Source: TMED69 sp036130055
GTDB lineage: Bacteria; Pseudomonadota; Gammaproteobacteria; Ga0077536
Reading direction: 5' to 3'
Assembly: GCA_036130055.1 (NCBI GenBank)
Contig: JAYYOR010000025.1
Location: 1-20,045 of the forward strand
Length of the DNA stretch: 20,045 nt
A program made the position numbers and the translations under genes. Shown here in pieces: positions 1 to 8,132 of this stretch (positions are counted from its first letter, which is position 1; each line of letters starts with the position of its first letter). The notes below the pieces were generated by a model, which saw only the letters and a list, made by a program, of their open reading frames with translations, was not told the origin of the DNA and ran no database searches.

Positions 1-948
1 GAAAGATATTTAAGTGGTATCGAACTATTTCATGACAGAACCCGGCTTACATTTAGACCATGGGTTAAGTTAGGGTTAGGAATCGATACCAATATAAATG
101 GCGCAACCAATGAAAAAACGTTATTTATTCCTTCGCTACCAAATATTCCATTTGCATTAGGTGGTACCGAGAATAGCTCAATACTAAATCTAGGAGCGGG
201 GCTGAGCGTGTCTAAACCTCTTAGTAAAGAAAAAGGAACAAGCCTATTCAGCAGTGTGGAGTTAAATGACAGGATTACCTTAGAGCACAACGAATTCAGA
301 GGCACCATGATATCCGGGCGTGCGGGAGCAAGAATCCAGAAACAAAAATATAATTTATCAGTAGCGGCAGATTCAAGTGCTTTTAAGATACAAGGGAGCG
401 GAGCTACAGCGGGGGACAGGCTTTCCGCTGGCTTGACGAGCGAATTTCAATATGCTGTAACAGAAAATGATCAAATCAGCACGTTCCTTCAAGCAAGTCT
501 GGTCAGATATCCAGAGCAGAGTATTCGTGATGTAGATAAATACATGTCTGGAATTACCTACGGACATTTGTTTTCAAAGATAAACTTTACCCCAGTTCTA
601 ATTTCAAGTATTTTTGGTGGGGTAGAAAATGAACGAGCAAACTCAAGAGCAGACCATTTTGGACGAAATATGTTTGGTTCAAAAATTGGGTTGGGATTAC
701 AACTTAGTAAAAAGCAAACTGTATCCGCAGCACTTACTTACCAGAGGAGCTTATATACCTCAGCCGATCCCACATTTTTAGTGCATCGCCGAGATACTTT
801 TTTTGATTTCAATCTTACTTATCGATATCAAGTAAACAAAAACCTAAGCATCACGCCGACCGCAATTTATAATAAGATTTCATCTAACATTTTGTTGAAT
901 GACTTTGATAGATTCGAATTTATGGTAACAGCGAGATTCGATATATGA
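1..948 (+). CDS. Outer-membrane beta-barrel protein, C-terminal part (probable Slam/DUF560-like)
   Basis: The frame is open from base 1 with no stop, so the gene begins left of the window; 315 residues are visible. An internal GTG at 208 is not needed as a start. The visible protein is made of alternating amphipathic strands separated by polar turns, typical of an outer-membrane barrel, and closes with aromatic-rich strands (FEFMVTARFDI; the last residue is Ile, with Phe at -2). The early 'VKLGLGIDTNING' stretch resembles the first strand of the barrel that follows TPR repeats in surface lipoprotein assembly modifiers (Slam, DUF560, type XI secretion). Any TPR domain would lie outside the window. 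Its stop overlaps the start of the FecR-protein gene (ATGA at 945-948), implying translational coupling and joint function. The barrel call is fairly sure; the Slam-like call is an inference, and a generic TPR-linked porin remains possible. Confidence 0.6.
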   Translation, partial: ERYLSGIELFHDRTRLTFRPWVKLGLGIDTNINGATNEKTLFIPSLPNIPFALGGTENSSILNLGAGLSVSKPLSKEKGTSLFSSVELNDRITLEHNEFRGTMISGRAGARIQKQKYNLSVAADSSAFKIQGSGATAGDRLSAGLTSEFQYAVTENDQISTFLQASLVRYPEQSIRDVDKYMSGITYGHLFSKINFTPVLISSIFGGVENERANSRADHFGRNMFGSKIGLGLQLSKKQTVSAALTYQRSLYTSADPTFLVHRRDTFFDFNLTYRYQVNKNLSITPTAIYNKISSNILLNDFDRFEFMVTARFDI

Positions 949-3815
949 AATTTCTAACCGACCTATGGTATCAATTGTTCTTCTTAACGATATTATTTAT
1001 CAGCATCGATTTATATGCAGTTGCCGGTAAAGTGGTTTACTCTTATGGTGATGTTCAAGCTATATCAAATCTCGGAGAGACCAGGCCTCTGGTAAGGGGC
1101 GGGACTGTAGACCAAGGAGATGCAATTAACACGAACAATGGTCGCATTCAAATTCGATTCTCAGATGGAGGATTTGTAGCTCTGCAACCGGGTACAATTT
1201 ACCGGCTTGATGAATATGAATTCCAAGGCGTCACAGATGGTAATGAAAAAAGTTCATTCTATCTTGTTGAAGGAGGAATAAGACTCGTCACCGGTCTTAT
1301 AGGAAGAAAAAATAAAGAAACCTTCAAATTATCCACTCCAGTTGCCACAATTGGTATTAGAGGAACATCAGGAAAAGTGGTCCACACTGAAGCTACCGGA
1401 ACGTTGCTTGCGGGTTATGGAGGTATTTGGGATTTAACATCAGGTTCTTTCAGCGGACCAGTTGAGCCGGGCCAAGCCTATAGTTGCAATGGACTTAGTT
1501 GTGCAGAAGTAACTGGATTCGGACAAAGACAGGAGGCAAGCGCAGAGACGGAGGAAGAGGAAGAGGAAGAAGAAAAAGAGGAAGAAGAACAAGAGGAGGA
1601 AGAACAAGAGGAAGAAGAACAAGTAGCAGAAGACAAAAATGAAGAACAAGAGGAGAAACAGCAAGTAGCAGAAGACAAAAATGAAGCGCAAGAGGAGAAA
1701 CAGCAAGTAGCAGAAGAGAGAGATGAAAGAATAGCAGAAGAGAGAGATGAGCAAGTCACCGAAAACAAAAGACCGCAAACTAAGCCACAAAACGAAGGAA
1801 AATTCGGTAACGTGGAAGACGCAGGAGAACCAGAAGGTTTCTATGAAACGGTAACACAAGACGGCCCGCAAACTATCCCAGGTGAAGAAGGAGAAATATC
1901 CTTTTTCCAGGCAAATATAGAACAAAACTCAGAAAGCCTAGCCGATGAAGGAGAAGGAATAAGATTCAAAGCCGGTGAACAGAGAAATGAGAGCGGAGTC
2001 AATACGTTTTTTGCCTCCCCAAGCGGAGTAAATGCTATCTCCCAGCAATCCCTCGGCAGTGCATTTACGGTGACTAGGACAGTGGATCTTACCACACGTC
2101 AAGATTTTCCTATCGCTGCGGCAGGAGGAAACGCAACAATTTTCACTAGTAACGGCGAAATGTTCGCTGGAAGCGATCGTGATACAACTGGGCAACAAAC
2201 GTCCCTTTTCTTTTCAGATTTAAGTTTAATAGAAGCGTCGACTGGTTTGATATCCGACTCAATACAGTCAAGAAATGTTCAACAAATTTTAGATAGTCTT
2301 ACTCGTGATGAACGCTCTGCACTCGCCGGCACTCCTGCAAGAGTCCATGATACCAACACCATAGATTCAATAACCTTTGGACGATTTATCAACGGTTTTG
2401 CTTTGGCCGCGACCATCGATGAAACGAGCGGGGTTATCCGTAGGGGTTTAATTTCATTAGATGGTAATAAAAGCCTTCATTTTATCTTTAGTAATTCTTT
2501 GGCGACAATTCCAACATCTCAACTAGTGAGGTACGATCTGTCAGGCGCCTCAAATTCGACTAGTGGCAGTTCAGTCGGAAGCGGTATTACCTCAGGTTCA
2601 ATAAAATTTGACTTTGGATTAGGCTATGGAGCTCTCGATGCATCTTTATCCCATGATGGAACAATCCATACGCTCTTCGGAGACTTTTTGCTAATCGATA
2701 AAATATTTACAGGTGGTAGCGGACTTGCAATTAATTCTGCTGGCAACCACCATGAGGCTCGTTTCGAAGGCTTCTTTTCTGGAAGTAGTAATAATCTGCC
2801 TCAGGGTATTGGCTTAAGTTACGGGATACTTACTCAAGACCCAATTTTAGGTACTGCAACCTTTTCACAAGGCGCCGTTGGTTCTTCGAATTTAACAAAT
2901 TCAAGTTCGATAGCCGATTTTGGTTTTGTTGGTACTGCTTTTGCTGGTATTACCAGTACCGGGGTAACTATAGCAGATTCCTACCTCTTTGAATCGGTAA
3001 GTGTTGATTCTGCGACCACAACCGGAAACTTAGTTACAGCTTTTTCAACGTCTAGTCCAGGTGATAGATGCGCCAGCACTTGCACCTTCGATAGAGGCAC
3101 GTCAAACGTTACATTAGATAGTACAGGTCCAAGTCCATTTGACCATTTCGATATCATCACGGGTGGAGCGCAGATCGCTAATACACCACTTCGATCTAAT
3201 TGGGGTCGTTTTTCGGGAAACTATACTTTAACTCAAGACGGGATCACCAGTCCTACCGGAACCGCCCACACAATCGCGTTTAGAAATATAACTCCGGTTG
3301 GCGCAAATCTACCATCATTTTTAGCTGGAACAACAGCAACTTACGACACAAAGACTGGTGGTACGCAGTTTACTCATATTTATACGGACGCAGGCGTTGT
3401 TCAATCGGAAATACTATCAACCGGCACTAACCTTCAAGCGACTATCGACTTCGGAGCGGGCACAGTATCCGTTGCTTTTAACGGAAGCTTTTCGCTAAAC
3501 AATGGCACAGCAGGTTCATGGCAACTTGCCGGAAGCTCAGCTAACAATTTTGGCGCAACGGCATTCACGAATATAGCATTAACGGGAACCGTAACTAGCT
3601 CAGGGATTTCGGGGTCAAACGGGGTTAATTGCAGCGTCAATTGCAATATAGGAGGAGTAACAGACACTGTATTGGTCGGTCAGTTCGCTGAAGGATTTGG
3701 TGGTGCAGTAAGTGCGGATACCGCGCCAACAAATACCAATCAACCATTGTTTACCGTATCTGGCACTTACTTACTTGAGCAATCATCGACATTCTCCAGC
3801 ACCATTACCGAGTAA
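945..3815 (+). CDS. Exported FecR-domain protein with Glu-rich linker and two TbpB-barrel-like modules
   Basis: The 956-residue protein has a Sec signal peptide (hydrophobic 11-24, AVA|G cleavage site near 27) and no lipobox Cys. Residues 28-150 form a FecR domain, with the typical 'RFSDGGFVALQPGT' and 'TPVATIGIRGTSG' motifs. Residues 201-275 are a Glu/Gln/Lys-rich linker containing two near-identical 14-residue repeats. The C-terminal half holds two related beta-rich modules (about 476-643 and 751-945) with GRF, IP/LP...YD, DFG.G and G.F motifs in the same order. The second resembles the C-terminal barrel of Slam substrates (TbpB-like, DFGAGT then VGQF..GFGG). Close cysteine pairs (181/186, 709/713, 896/900) suggest small disulfide loops, fitting a periplasmic or surface location. 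It is coupled to the upstream barrel gene. FecR and signal peptide are confident; the cargo role is inferred. It is not a classical FecR sigma regulator, as no sigma factor or anti-sigma transmembrane layout is visible. Confidence 0.75.
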   Translation: MKFLTDLWYQLFFLTILFISIDLYAVAGKVVYSYGDVQAISNLGETRPLVRGGTVDQGDAINTNNGRIQIRFSDGGFVALQPGTIYRLDEYEFQGVTDGNEKSSFYLVEGGIRLVTGLIGRKNKETFKLSTPVATIGIRGTSGKVVHTEATGTLLAGYGGIWDLTSGSFSGPVEPGQAYSCNGLSCAEVTGFGQRQEASAETEEEEEEEEKEEEEQEEEEQEEEEQVAEDKNEEQEEKQQVAEDKNEAQEEKQQVAEERDERIAEERDEQVTENKRPQTKPQNEGKFGNVEDAGEPEGFYETVTQDGPQTIPGEEGEISFFQANIEQNSESLADEGEGIRFKAGEQRNESGVNTFFASPSGVNAISQQSLGSAFTVTRTVDLTTRQDFPIAAAGGNATIFTSNGEMFAGSDRDTTGQQTSLFFSDLSLIEASTGLISDSIQSRNVQQILDSLTRDERSALAGTPARVHDTNTIDSITFGRFINGFALAATIDETSGVIRRGLISLDGNKSLHFIFSNSLATIPTSQLVRYDLSGASNSTSGSSVGSGITSGSIKFDFGLGYGALDASLSHDGTIHTLFGDFLLIDKIFTGGSGLAINSAGNHHEARFEGFFSGSSNNLPQGIGLSYGILTQDPILGTATFSQGAVGSSNLTNSSSIADFGFVGTAFAGITSTGVTIADSYLFESVSVDSATTTGNLVTAFSTSSPGDRCASTCTFDRGTSNVTLDSTGPSPFDHFDIITGGAQIANTPLRSNWGRFSGNYTLTQDGITSPTGTAHTIAFRNITPVGANLPSFLAGTTATYDTKTGGTQFTHIYTDAGVVQSEILSTGTNLQATIDFGAGTVSVAFNGSFSLNNGTAGSWQLAGSSANNFGATAFTNIALTGTVTSSGISGSNGVNCSVNCNIGGVTDTVLVGQFAEGFGGAVSADTAPTNTNQPLFTVSGTYLLEQSSTFSSTITE
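1620..1703 (+). repeat. Two 42-bp in-frame tandem repeats within the Glu-rich linker
   Basis: The units 1620-1661 and 1662-1703 differ at two bases and encode 14 residues each (QVAEDKNE[EQ/AQ]EEKQ). Two shorter degenerate copies (24 bases each, at 1704-1727 and 1728-1751) follow. Upstream, 1548-1619 is a purine-only-like GAG/GAA run coding EEEQ blocks. The unit length is a multiple of three, so copy-number changes would keep the frame. This is a protein-coding low-complexity repeat, not a CRISPR array. Confidence 0.85.
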
Positions 3816-3816
3816 C

Positions 3817-3822
3817 AGAGGT
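3817..3822 (+). promoter_or_regulatory. Shine-Dalgarno site of the acyl-CoA dehydrogenase
   Basis: AGAGGT lies eight bases before ATG 3831, inside the 15-base gap after the FecR-protein stop. There is no room for a separate promoter and terminator, so the dehydrogenase is probably read from the upstream envelope transcript or from a promoter inside it. Confidence 0.6.
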
Positions 3823-3830
3823 TTTTAATC

Positions 3831-4991
3831 ATGGATTTTAAGTTTTCCGACGATCAAGAAATGATAAGGCATACTGCAAAACGTTTTTCTGAAGAAGAAA
3901 TCCTCCCCGTTTCTAGAGACCTTGAGAATCCCGAAAACCGAGAAATATTTTTCGATATTCTTAGAAAATTAGCTGAATTAGGGTTTATGGGTATGAATGT
4001 AAGTGAAAAATTTGGGGGAAGCAACGCAGGAGTCATAGCATTTAGTCTCGCGGTGACAGAGGTAGCACGCTCTTGCGCTTCCGTAGCAGTGGCAATGTCA
4101 GTAAATAATTTAGTAGCCGAAGTTCTTCAATTAGTTGGAAATAGTCAACACAAAGAAAAACATATTCCTTCATTGTGTGCAGGAAAGTATCTGAGCGGAG
4201 CGTTTTGCCTATCTGAAGCTGAAGCTGGATCCGACCCGTCCAGCATGGAAACACATGCAGAAAAAAATGACTCAGCTTGGATAATCAACGGAGAAAAAAT
4301 GTGGATATCAAATGCTGATTGCGCTGGCGTTTTTGTTGTCTGGGCCAAAACACAGAAAAATGCGCCAAAAGGACAAGGTATATCATGTTTTCTTGTTGAA
4401 AAAGATAATCTTGGAGTTCAGGTCGGGAAAAGCGAAAAAAAAATGGGCCAGATTGCATCAAGCACTAACACAGTTTATTTTAATAATTGCATGGTAAAAA
4501 ACGACGCATTATTAGGTCAGGAAAACAAAGGTTATAGTATTGCAATGAAGGAGCTAGTTGGGGGCAGAATTGGAATAGCATCACTTGCCTTAGGGATCGG
4601 GCAAGCAGCGCTAGAATATGCAACTAAATATATTACTGAAAGGAAACAGTTCGGAGAGCCAATTGCCAATTTTCAGGGTCCCCAATTTTATATAGCAGAG
4701 CGATTCACCGAAATGGAAGCCGCAAAACTTTTAACTCTGAAGGCTGCGTGGGAAAAAGAAAATTCAATTGATTACACAAAAAGTGCATCAATGGCAAAAT
4801 TTTATGCCACCGAATGGGCAAATCGAGCATGTTACACCGCACTTCAATTAATGGGAGGAATCGGTTATACAGAAGATTCTCCGATAGAAAAAATGTCGAG
4901 AGATGCAAGGGTTACAACAATCTACGAAGGGACTAGCGAAATTCAAAAGATTATCATCGCTAAAGAAATAATCAAATCATTAAATTATTAA
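3831..4991 (+). CDS. Acyl-CoA dehydrogenase (FAD-dependent)
   Basis: The 386-residue length matches the short/medium-chain acyl-CoA dehydrogenase family, which oxidises an acyl-CoA to the 2-enoyl-CoA and passes electrons to electron-transfer flavoprotein in the cytosol. Visible hallmarks are the first signature LSEAEAGSDPSS (127-138), the 'ERKQFGEPI' stretch near 270-279, 'QLMGGIGYTEDSP' near 342-354 and the catalytic base Glu366 in YEGTSEIQ. Start ATG 3831 has a good Shine-Dalgarno site. It follows the FecR gene by 15 bases although nothing links them functionally, and it ends five bases from the convergent acyl-CoA ligase gene, with which it more plausibly shares a pathway. The substrate (butyryl, branched-chain or other) cannot be read from the sequence. 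Confidence 0.93.
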   Translation: MDFKFSDDQEMIRHTAKRFSEEEILPVSRDLENPENREIFFDILRKLAELGFMGMNVSEKFGGSNAGVIAFSLAVTEVARSCASVAVAMSVNNLVAEVLQLVGNSQHKEKHIPSLCAGKYLSGAFCLSEAEAGSDPSSMETHAEKNDSAWIINGEKMWISNADCAGVFVVWAKTQKNAPKGQGISCFLVEKDNLGVQVGKSEKKMGQIASSTNTVYFNNCMVKNDALLGQENKGYSIAMKELVGGRIGIASLALGIGQAALEYATKYITERKQFGEPIANFQGPQFYIAERFTEMEAAKLLTLKAAWEKENSIDYTKSASMAKFYATEWANRACYTALQLMGGIGYTEDSPIEKMSRDARVTTIYEGTSEIQKIIIAKEIIKSLNY

Positions 4992-4996
4992 GCCAC

Positions 4997-6544
4997 TTAC
5001 GTCAACTGATGTCTAATCAACTTTTTATCGATTTTACCAACTGCAGTTTTAGGAATCGACGGCCAAATGATAACTTTTTTTGGAGTTTTGTAACCGCCAA
5101 GCTTCGGTTTAATTACTGATAAAATGTCCTCTTCAAGAAGAGTGCTATTTTCCTCTAACCTAACAACCGCGGTAACCGACTCTCCCCATTTTTCATCTGG
5201 CAAACCAACCACTGCACACTCAAGCACTCCTGCTATTTCAAGAATAGGTTCTTCTATCTCGGTTGCAAAAACATTAAACCCACCAGTGATGATCATATCC
5301 TTTTTTCGATCAATAATATAAAGATAATTGTCCTCATCAAGATAACCAATATCTCCTGTATGGTGCCACCCAAAAGTTCTCACCTCGTTTGTGGCCTCAG
5401 CCTTTTTAAAATATCCAGGAGTCACTAAAGGCCCTCTAACGCAAATTTCTCCTTTTTCATAAATTGATTTTCTAGAGCCAGAATCATCTAATATTGCAAC
5501 TTCGGTACAGCTTGTCACTTTTCCACAACTCGAAAGCCGATTTGGCTTCTCTCCTTTTATAGCCTGCGCAATGTCGTTACTCGGCAGCATTGATATCAAC
5601 ATGGGAGCCTCCGCCTGACCATAACATTGCGAAATGACAGGTCCAAAAACCTCAACACCTTGCTTTAACTTAGCCGTTGCCACCGGAGCTGCTGCAATCA
5701 ATATTTGCCTCAGTGAAGAAGTGTCAAAATTATTATCTTTTGCTGCGCTAATTAGATCATAAAATGCCGTAGGAGGTAGGAAGATATGAGTAACCTTGCT
5801 TCTTTGAATCTCAAACAACACTTGTTTTGCATTAAAGTTTTCGTGAACAATATTTAAACCATTACAGGCAGAAAAAATTCCTACTAGTAACCCGGCTGCA
5901 TGCGTAATAGGGGCAACAGCAAGATGGACGATATTTTTATCGTCTTCTCCGACATAATGTTTTAAGCCTAATTCAAACATTGTGACTATGTTTGAGTTCT
6001 TCATCTCTACACCTTTTGATGGCCCAGTTGTTCCTCCAGTAGGCCATCTAGAAAAAACCGCATCAGGAGCACCAAAAGGGTCAGAAAAATCAGGAATGTC
6101 GCTCTCATCATTCTCCTCGCAAAATTCTTTGAGGCTTATATATTCATCAAGCGTTTTGTCAATGCAAATTGCTTTATTCAAATAATTTATTTTTTGTTGC
6201 CTTGTTTTTAGCTCAATTTCTAAACCCGAATGGAAAAATAACCATTTAGTTGATACATACTCCATATATTCAATATTTGTATCGACCCCATTTCTTATAT
6301 TGATAGGTACCCAGCTAGCGCCTGCCATTAACGCTCCAAAGATGCAAATAACCGCATCAGCTGTATTTGGTGAATATACAGCTACTGAATCATTTGGTTG
6401 TAAACCTATCTTTATCATTGCTCGAGAAATATCACGCATCATATTTTCAGCGGATCTATAAGTATATTCACTAAATTGATCTTTCAAAAAAATCGCTTCT
6501 GGAGATAGCGATGCACTTCTCAAAAAATAATCAATAGGTCTCAT
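4997..6544 (-). CDS. AMP-forming acyl-CoA ligase (adenylate-forming superfamily)
   Basis: The 515-residue enzyme of the ANL superfamily activates a carboxylic acid with ATP and loads it onto CoA. Motifs appear in order: the phosphate loop PTGGTTGPSKG (168-178), QCYGQAE (306-312), HTGD (395-398), the hinge region RKKDMIITGGFNV (413-425) and the C-terminal PKTAVGKIDKK with catalytic Lys504. The frame is open up to 6703, but the start at 6544 is chosen because AAAAGGAG (6551-6558) sits just upstream and because the longer start would run into the preceding gene. It is the last gene of the six-gene minus operon, 22 bases after the gamma-glutamyltransferase-like gene. The layout resembles medium-chain and FadD3-type ligases, but the substrate is unknown. 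Confidence 0.92.
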   Translation of the reverse strand: MRPIDYFLRSASLSPEAIFLKDQFSEYTYRSAENMMRDISRAMIKIGLQPNDSVAVYSPNTADAVICIFGALMAGASWVPINIRNGVDTNIEYMEYVSTKWLFFHSGLEIELKTRQQKINYLNKAICIDKTLDEYISLKEFCEENDESDIPDFSDPFGAPDAVFSRWPTGGTTGPSKGVEMKNSNIVTMFELGLKHYVGEDDKNIVHLAVAPITHAAGLLVGIFSACNGLNIVHENFNAKQVLFEIQRSKVTHIFLPPTAFYDLISAAKDNNFDTSSLRQILIAAAPVATAKLKQGVEVFGPVISQCYGQAEAPMLISMLPSNDIAQAIKGEKPNRLSSCGKVTSCTEVAILDDSGSRKSIYEKGEICVRGPLVTPGYFKKAEATNEVRTFGWHHTGDIGYLDEDNYLYIIDRKKDMIITGGFNVFATEIEEPILEIAGVLECAVVGLPDEKWGESVTAVVRLEENSTLLEEDILSVIKPKLGGYKTPKKVIIWPSIPKTAVGKIDKKLIRHQLT

Positions 6545-6550
6545 TAAGAA

Positions 6551-6558
6551 CTCCTTTT
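6551..6558 (-). promoter_or_regulatory. Shine-Dalgarno site fixing the acyl-CoA ligase start
   Basis: Read on the minus strand this is AAAAGGAG, six bases before ATG at 6544. It lies in the 22-base gap after the stop of the upstream gene and decides for this start over the in-frame upstream codon at 6703. Confidence 0.75.
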
Positions 6559-6566
6559 TATTAAAC

Positions 6567-8132
6567 CTAAAATCCAGCTGCGCAGCCGTCTTTTCTGGGG
6601 TCTGACCCCGCAACATAACCCTCTTTAAACTTTTTAATGACTTGAGCACCTCCAAATAAAAGGGTATCAGTTTCGTATGAAATCGAGTGCCCTCTACTAA
6701 CAAGTTCGCGCGCTATTTCATTCGGAAACGTAGATTCAACAATGACATCGCCTCCTTCAGTAACTTGCCAACGCGGCGCATCACACGCGGCTTGAGGATT
6801 AAGGTCATGAGTAATCACTCTATCTAAAAGCTGTAAATGTCCTTGAGCCTGCATCGGACCGCCCATAACACCAAAAACCATTAACGGCCTACCATCCTCC
6901 GTAACCATTCCAGGAATAATTGTGTGAAAAGGTCTTTTCCTAGGACCAACACGATTAGGACTACCTGGCTCGAGAGAAAAACCTGCCCCTCTATTTTGCA
7001 AGGCAATACCCCTATTATTAATAACAACTCCAGAGCCAAATCCTAAATAGTTCGACTGTATGAAGGATGCCATGAAACCGCTTGCATCTGCAGCTGCGAG
7101 ATAAACAGTATCTTTTGATTCATCTGGAGAGAAACGACAAATAGAATTAGCAGACCGGTTAATCTGCGCCGCATAGGCAGATAAAGCGTCAGAATTAAAA
7201 TGATCATCGAATCTAAATTCGATAAAATCAGGATCCCCGATAAACTTTTCACAAAGGTTAAAACTAAGCTTCATCGCTTCGATCTGATAATGGTAAAAAT
7301 CAGTAGAGTCTAATTCAGCAATAGGGAGATAATTTAAAATACCCAGCGCTACCAAAGCGTAGATGCCTTGGGTGTTGGGCGGCATTTCAAGCATCTCTAC
7401 ATGACGAAAACCCACCCTAATTGGTGTGATCCACTCTGAGTCATGAGCTGCAAGATCATCGATGCTCATTACGCCTCCTTCTTGATTTGATTGATTGACA
7501 ATTTCTGAGGCTATCGCTCCTTCGTAAAAAGAATGGTAACCAGTCGTCGCTATTTCTTCTAATGTACCAGCTAGATTTGTTCTCATGACCATATTGCCAA
7601 CTTTTGGGGGCGGGTAAAATTCTTCTTTAAAAGATTCGCTAGGATTTTTTATGTAATGAATATAGCGAGACCATTCATAAGCTATTTTACTACCGACAGT
7701 ATAACCGTTAGTAGCATAATAAATTGCACTTTCAAAAAGATCGGGAAAAGACATCCGGCCAAAACGCTTTGATAAATGCCACCATAATTTTACCGCGCCA
7801 GGAACTGTAACAGAATCCCAACCAAAAAGAGGCATTTTTTTCATCAAGCTAAATCTTTTTGTAGTCCAACCCGCCGGCGAATAACCCGTTCCATTAATGG
7901 CTTGGATTTTCTTACCATCAAAAATTATTGCGTTAGCATCTGAACCCAAGCCATTTCCAGTAGGCTCAACAACAGTCAAAACCGCTGCTGCCGCAATCAC
8001 AGCGTCGATCGCATTTCCACCTTTTTCAAGAATTTTTAGACCGGCTTGCGTCGCGAGCGGCTGGGATGAAGCAACCATATTTTTACCAAAAATTGGAGGT
8101 CTTTCAAATTTATAAGATGTACTAAAATCCAT
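6567..8132 (-). CDS. Gamma-glutamyltransferase-family Ntn hydrolase, no signal peptide
   Basis: This 521-residue protein has the GGT fold sequence: N-terminal 'MVASSQPLATQAGLKILEKGGNAIDA', 'GLGSDANAII', the nucleophile region DTVYLAAAD with Thr342 as expected autocleavage residue and new N-terminus of the small subunit, 'SFIQSNYLGFGSGVV', and the oxyanion Gly-Gly in 'FGVMGGPMQAQGH' (424-425). Family members cleave gamma-glutamyl amides or related amides. There is no signal peptide, unlike periplasmic GGT of the E. coli type, so it should act in the cytosol, like the YwrD-type enzymes or the oxamate amidohydrolase HpxW. The start (ATG 8132) overlaps the end of the CoA-transferase B gene by 11 bases. 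Placed between CoA-transferase subunits and an acyl-CoA ligase, it probably acts on an amide intermediate rather than on glutathione; that is inference. Confidence 0.87.
   Translation of the reverse strand: MDFSTSYKFERPPIFGKNMVASSQPLATQAGLKILEKGGNAIDAVIAAAAVLTVVEPTGNGLGSDANAIIFDGKKIQAINGTGYSPAGWTTKRFSLMKKMPLFGWDSVTVPGAVKLWWHLSKRFGRMSFPDLFESAIYYATNGYTVGSKIAYEWSRYIHYIKNPSESFKEEFYPPPKVGNMVMRTNLAGTLEEIATTGYHSFYEGAIASEIVNQSNQEGGVMSIDDLAAHDSEWITPIRVGFRHVEMLEMPPNTQGIYALVALGILNYLPIAELDSTDFYHYQIEAMKLSFNLCEKFIGDPDFIEFRFDDHFNSDALSAYAAQINRSANSICRFSPDESKDTVYLAAADASGFMASFIQSNYLGFGSGVVINNRGIALQNRGAGFSLEPGSPNRVGPRKRPFHTIIPGMVTEDGRPLMVFGVMGGPMQAQGHLQLLDRVITHDLNPQAACDAPRWQVTEGGDVIVESTFPNEIARELVSRGHSISYETDTLLFGGAQVIKKFKEGYVAGSDPRKDGCAAGF

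Noticed and set aside
1620..1751. Repeat array that might be taken for CRISPR
   Set aside because: Units are directly adjacent without spacers and encode in-frame Glu-rich protein repeats.
1440..1925. A 161-residue open frame and other long frames on the minus strand opposite the Glu-rich repeat
   Set aside because: They exist only because the GAA/GAG-rich repeat has no stops when read backwards; the peptides are Phe/Leu- or Ser-rich low complexity with no family resemblance.
6545..6703. 53-residue N-terminal extension of the acyl-CoA ligase
   Set aside because: It overlaps the conserved C-terminus of the GGT-like gene, while ATG 6544 has a strong Shine-Dalgarno sequence and the normal family N-terminus.
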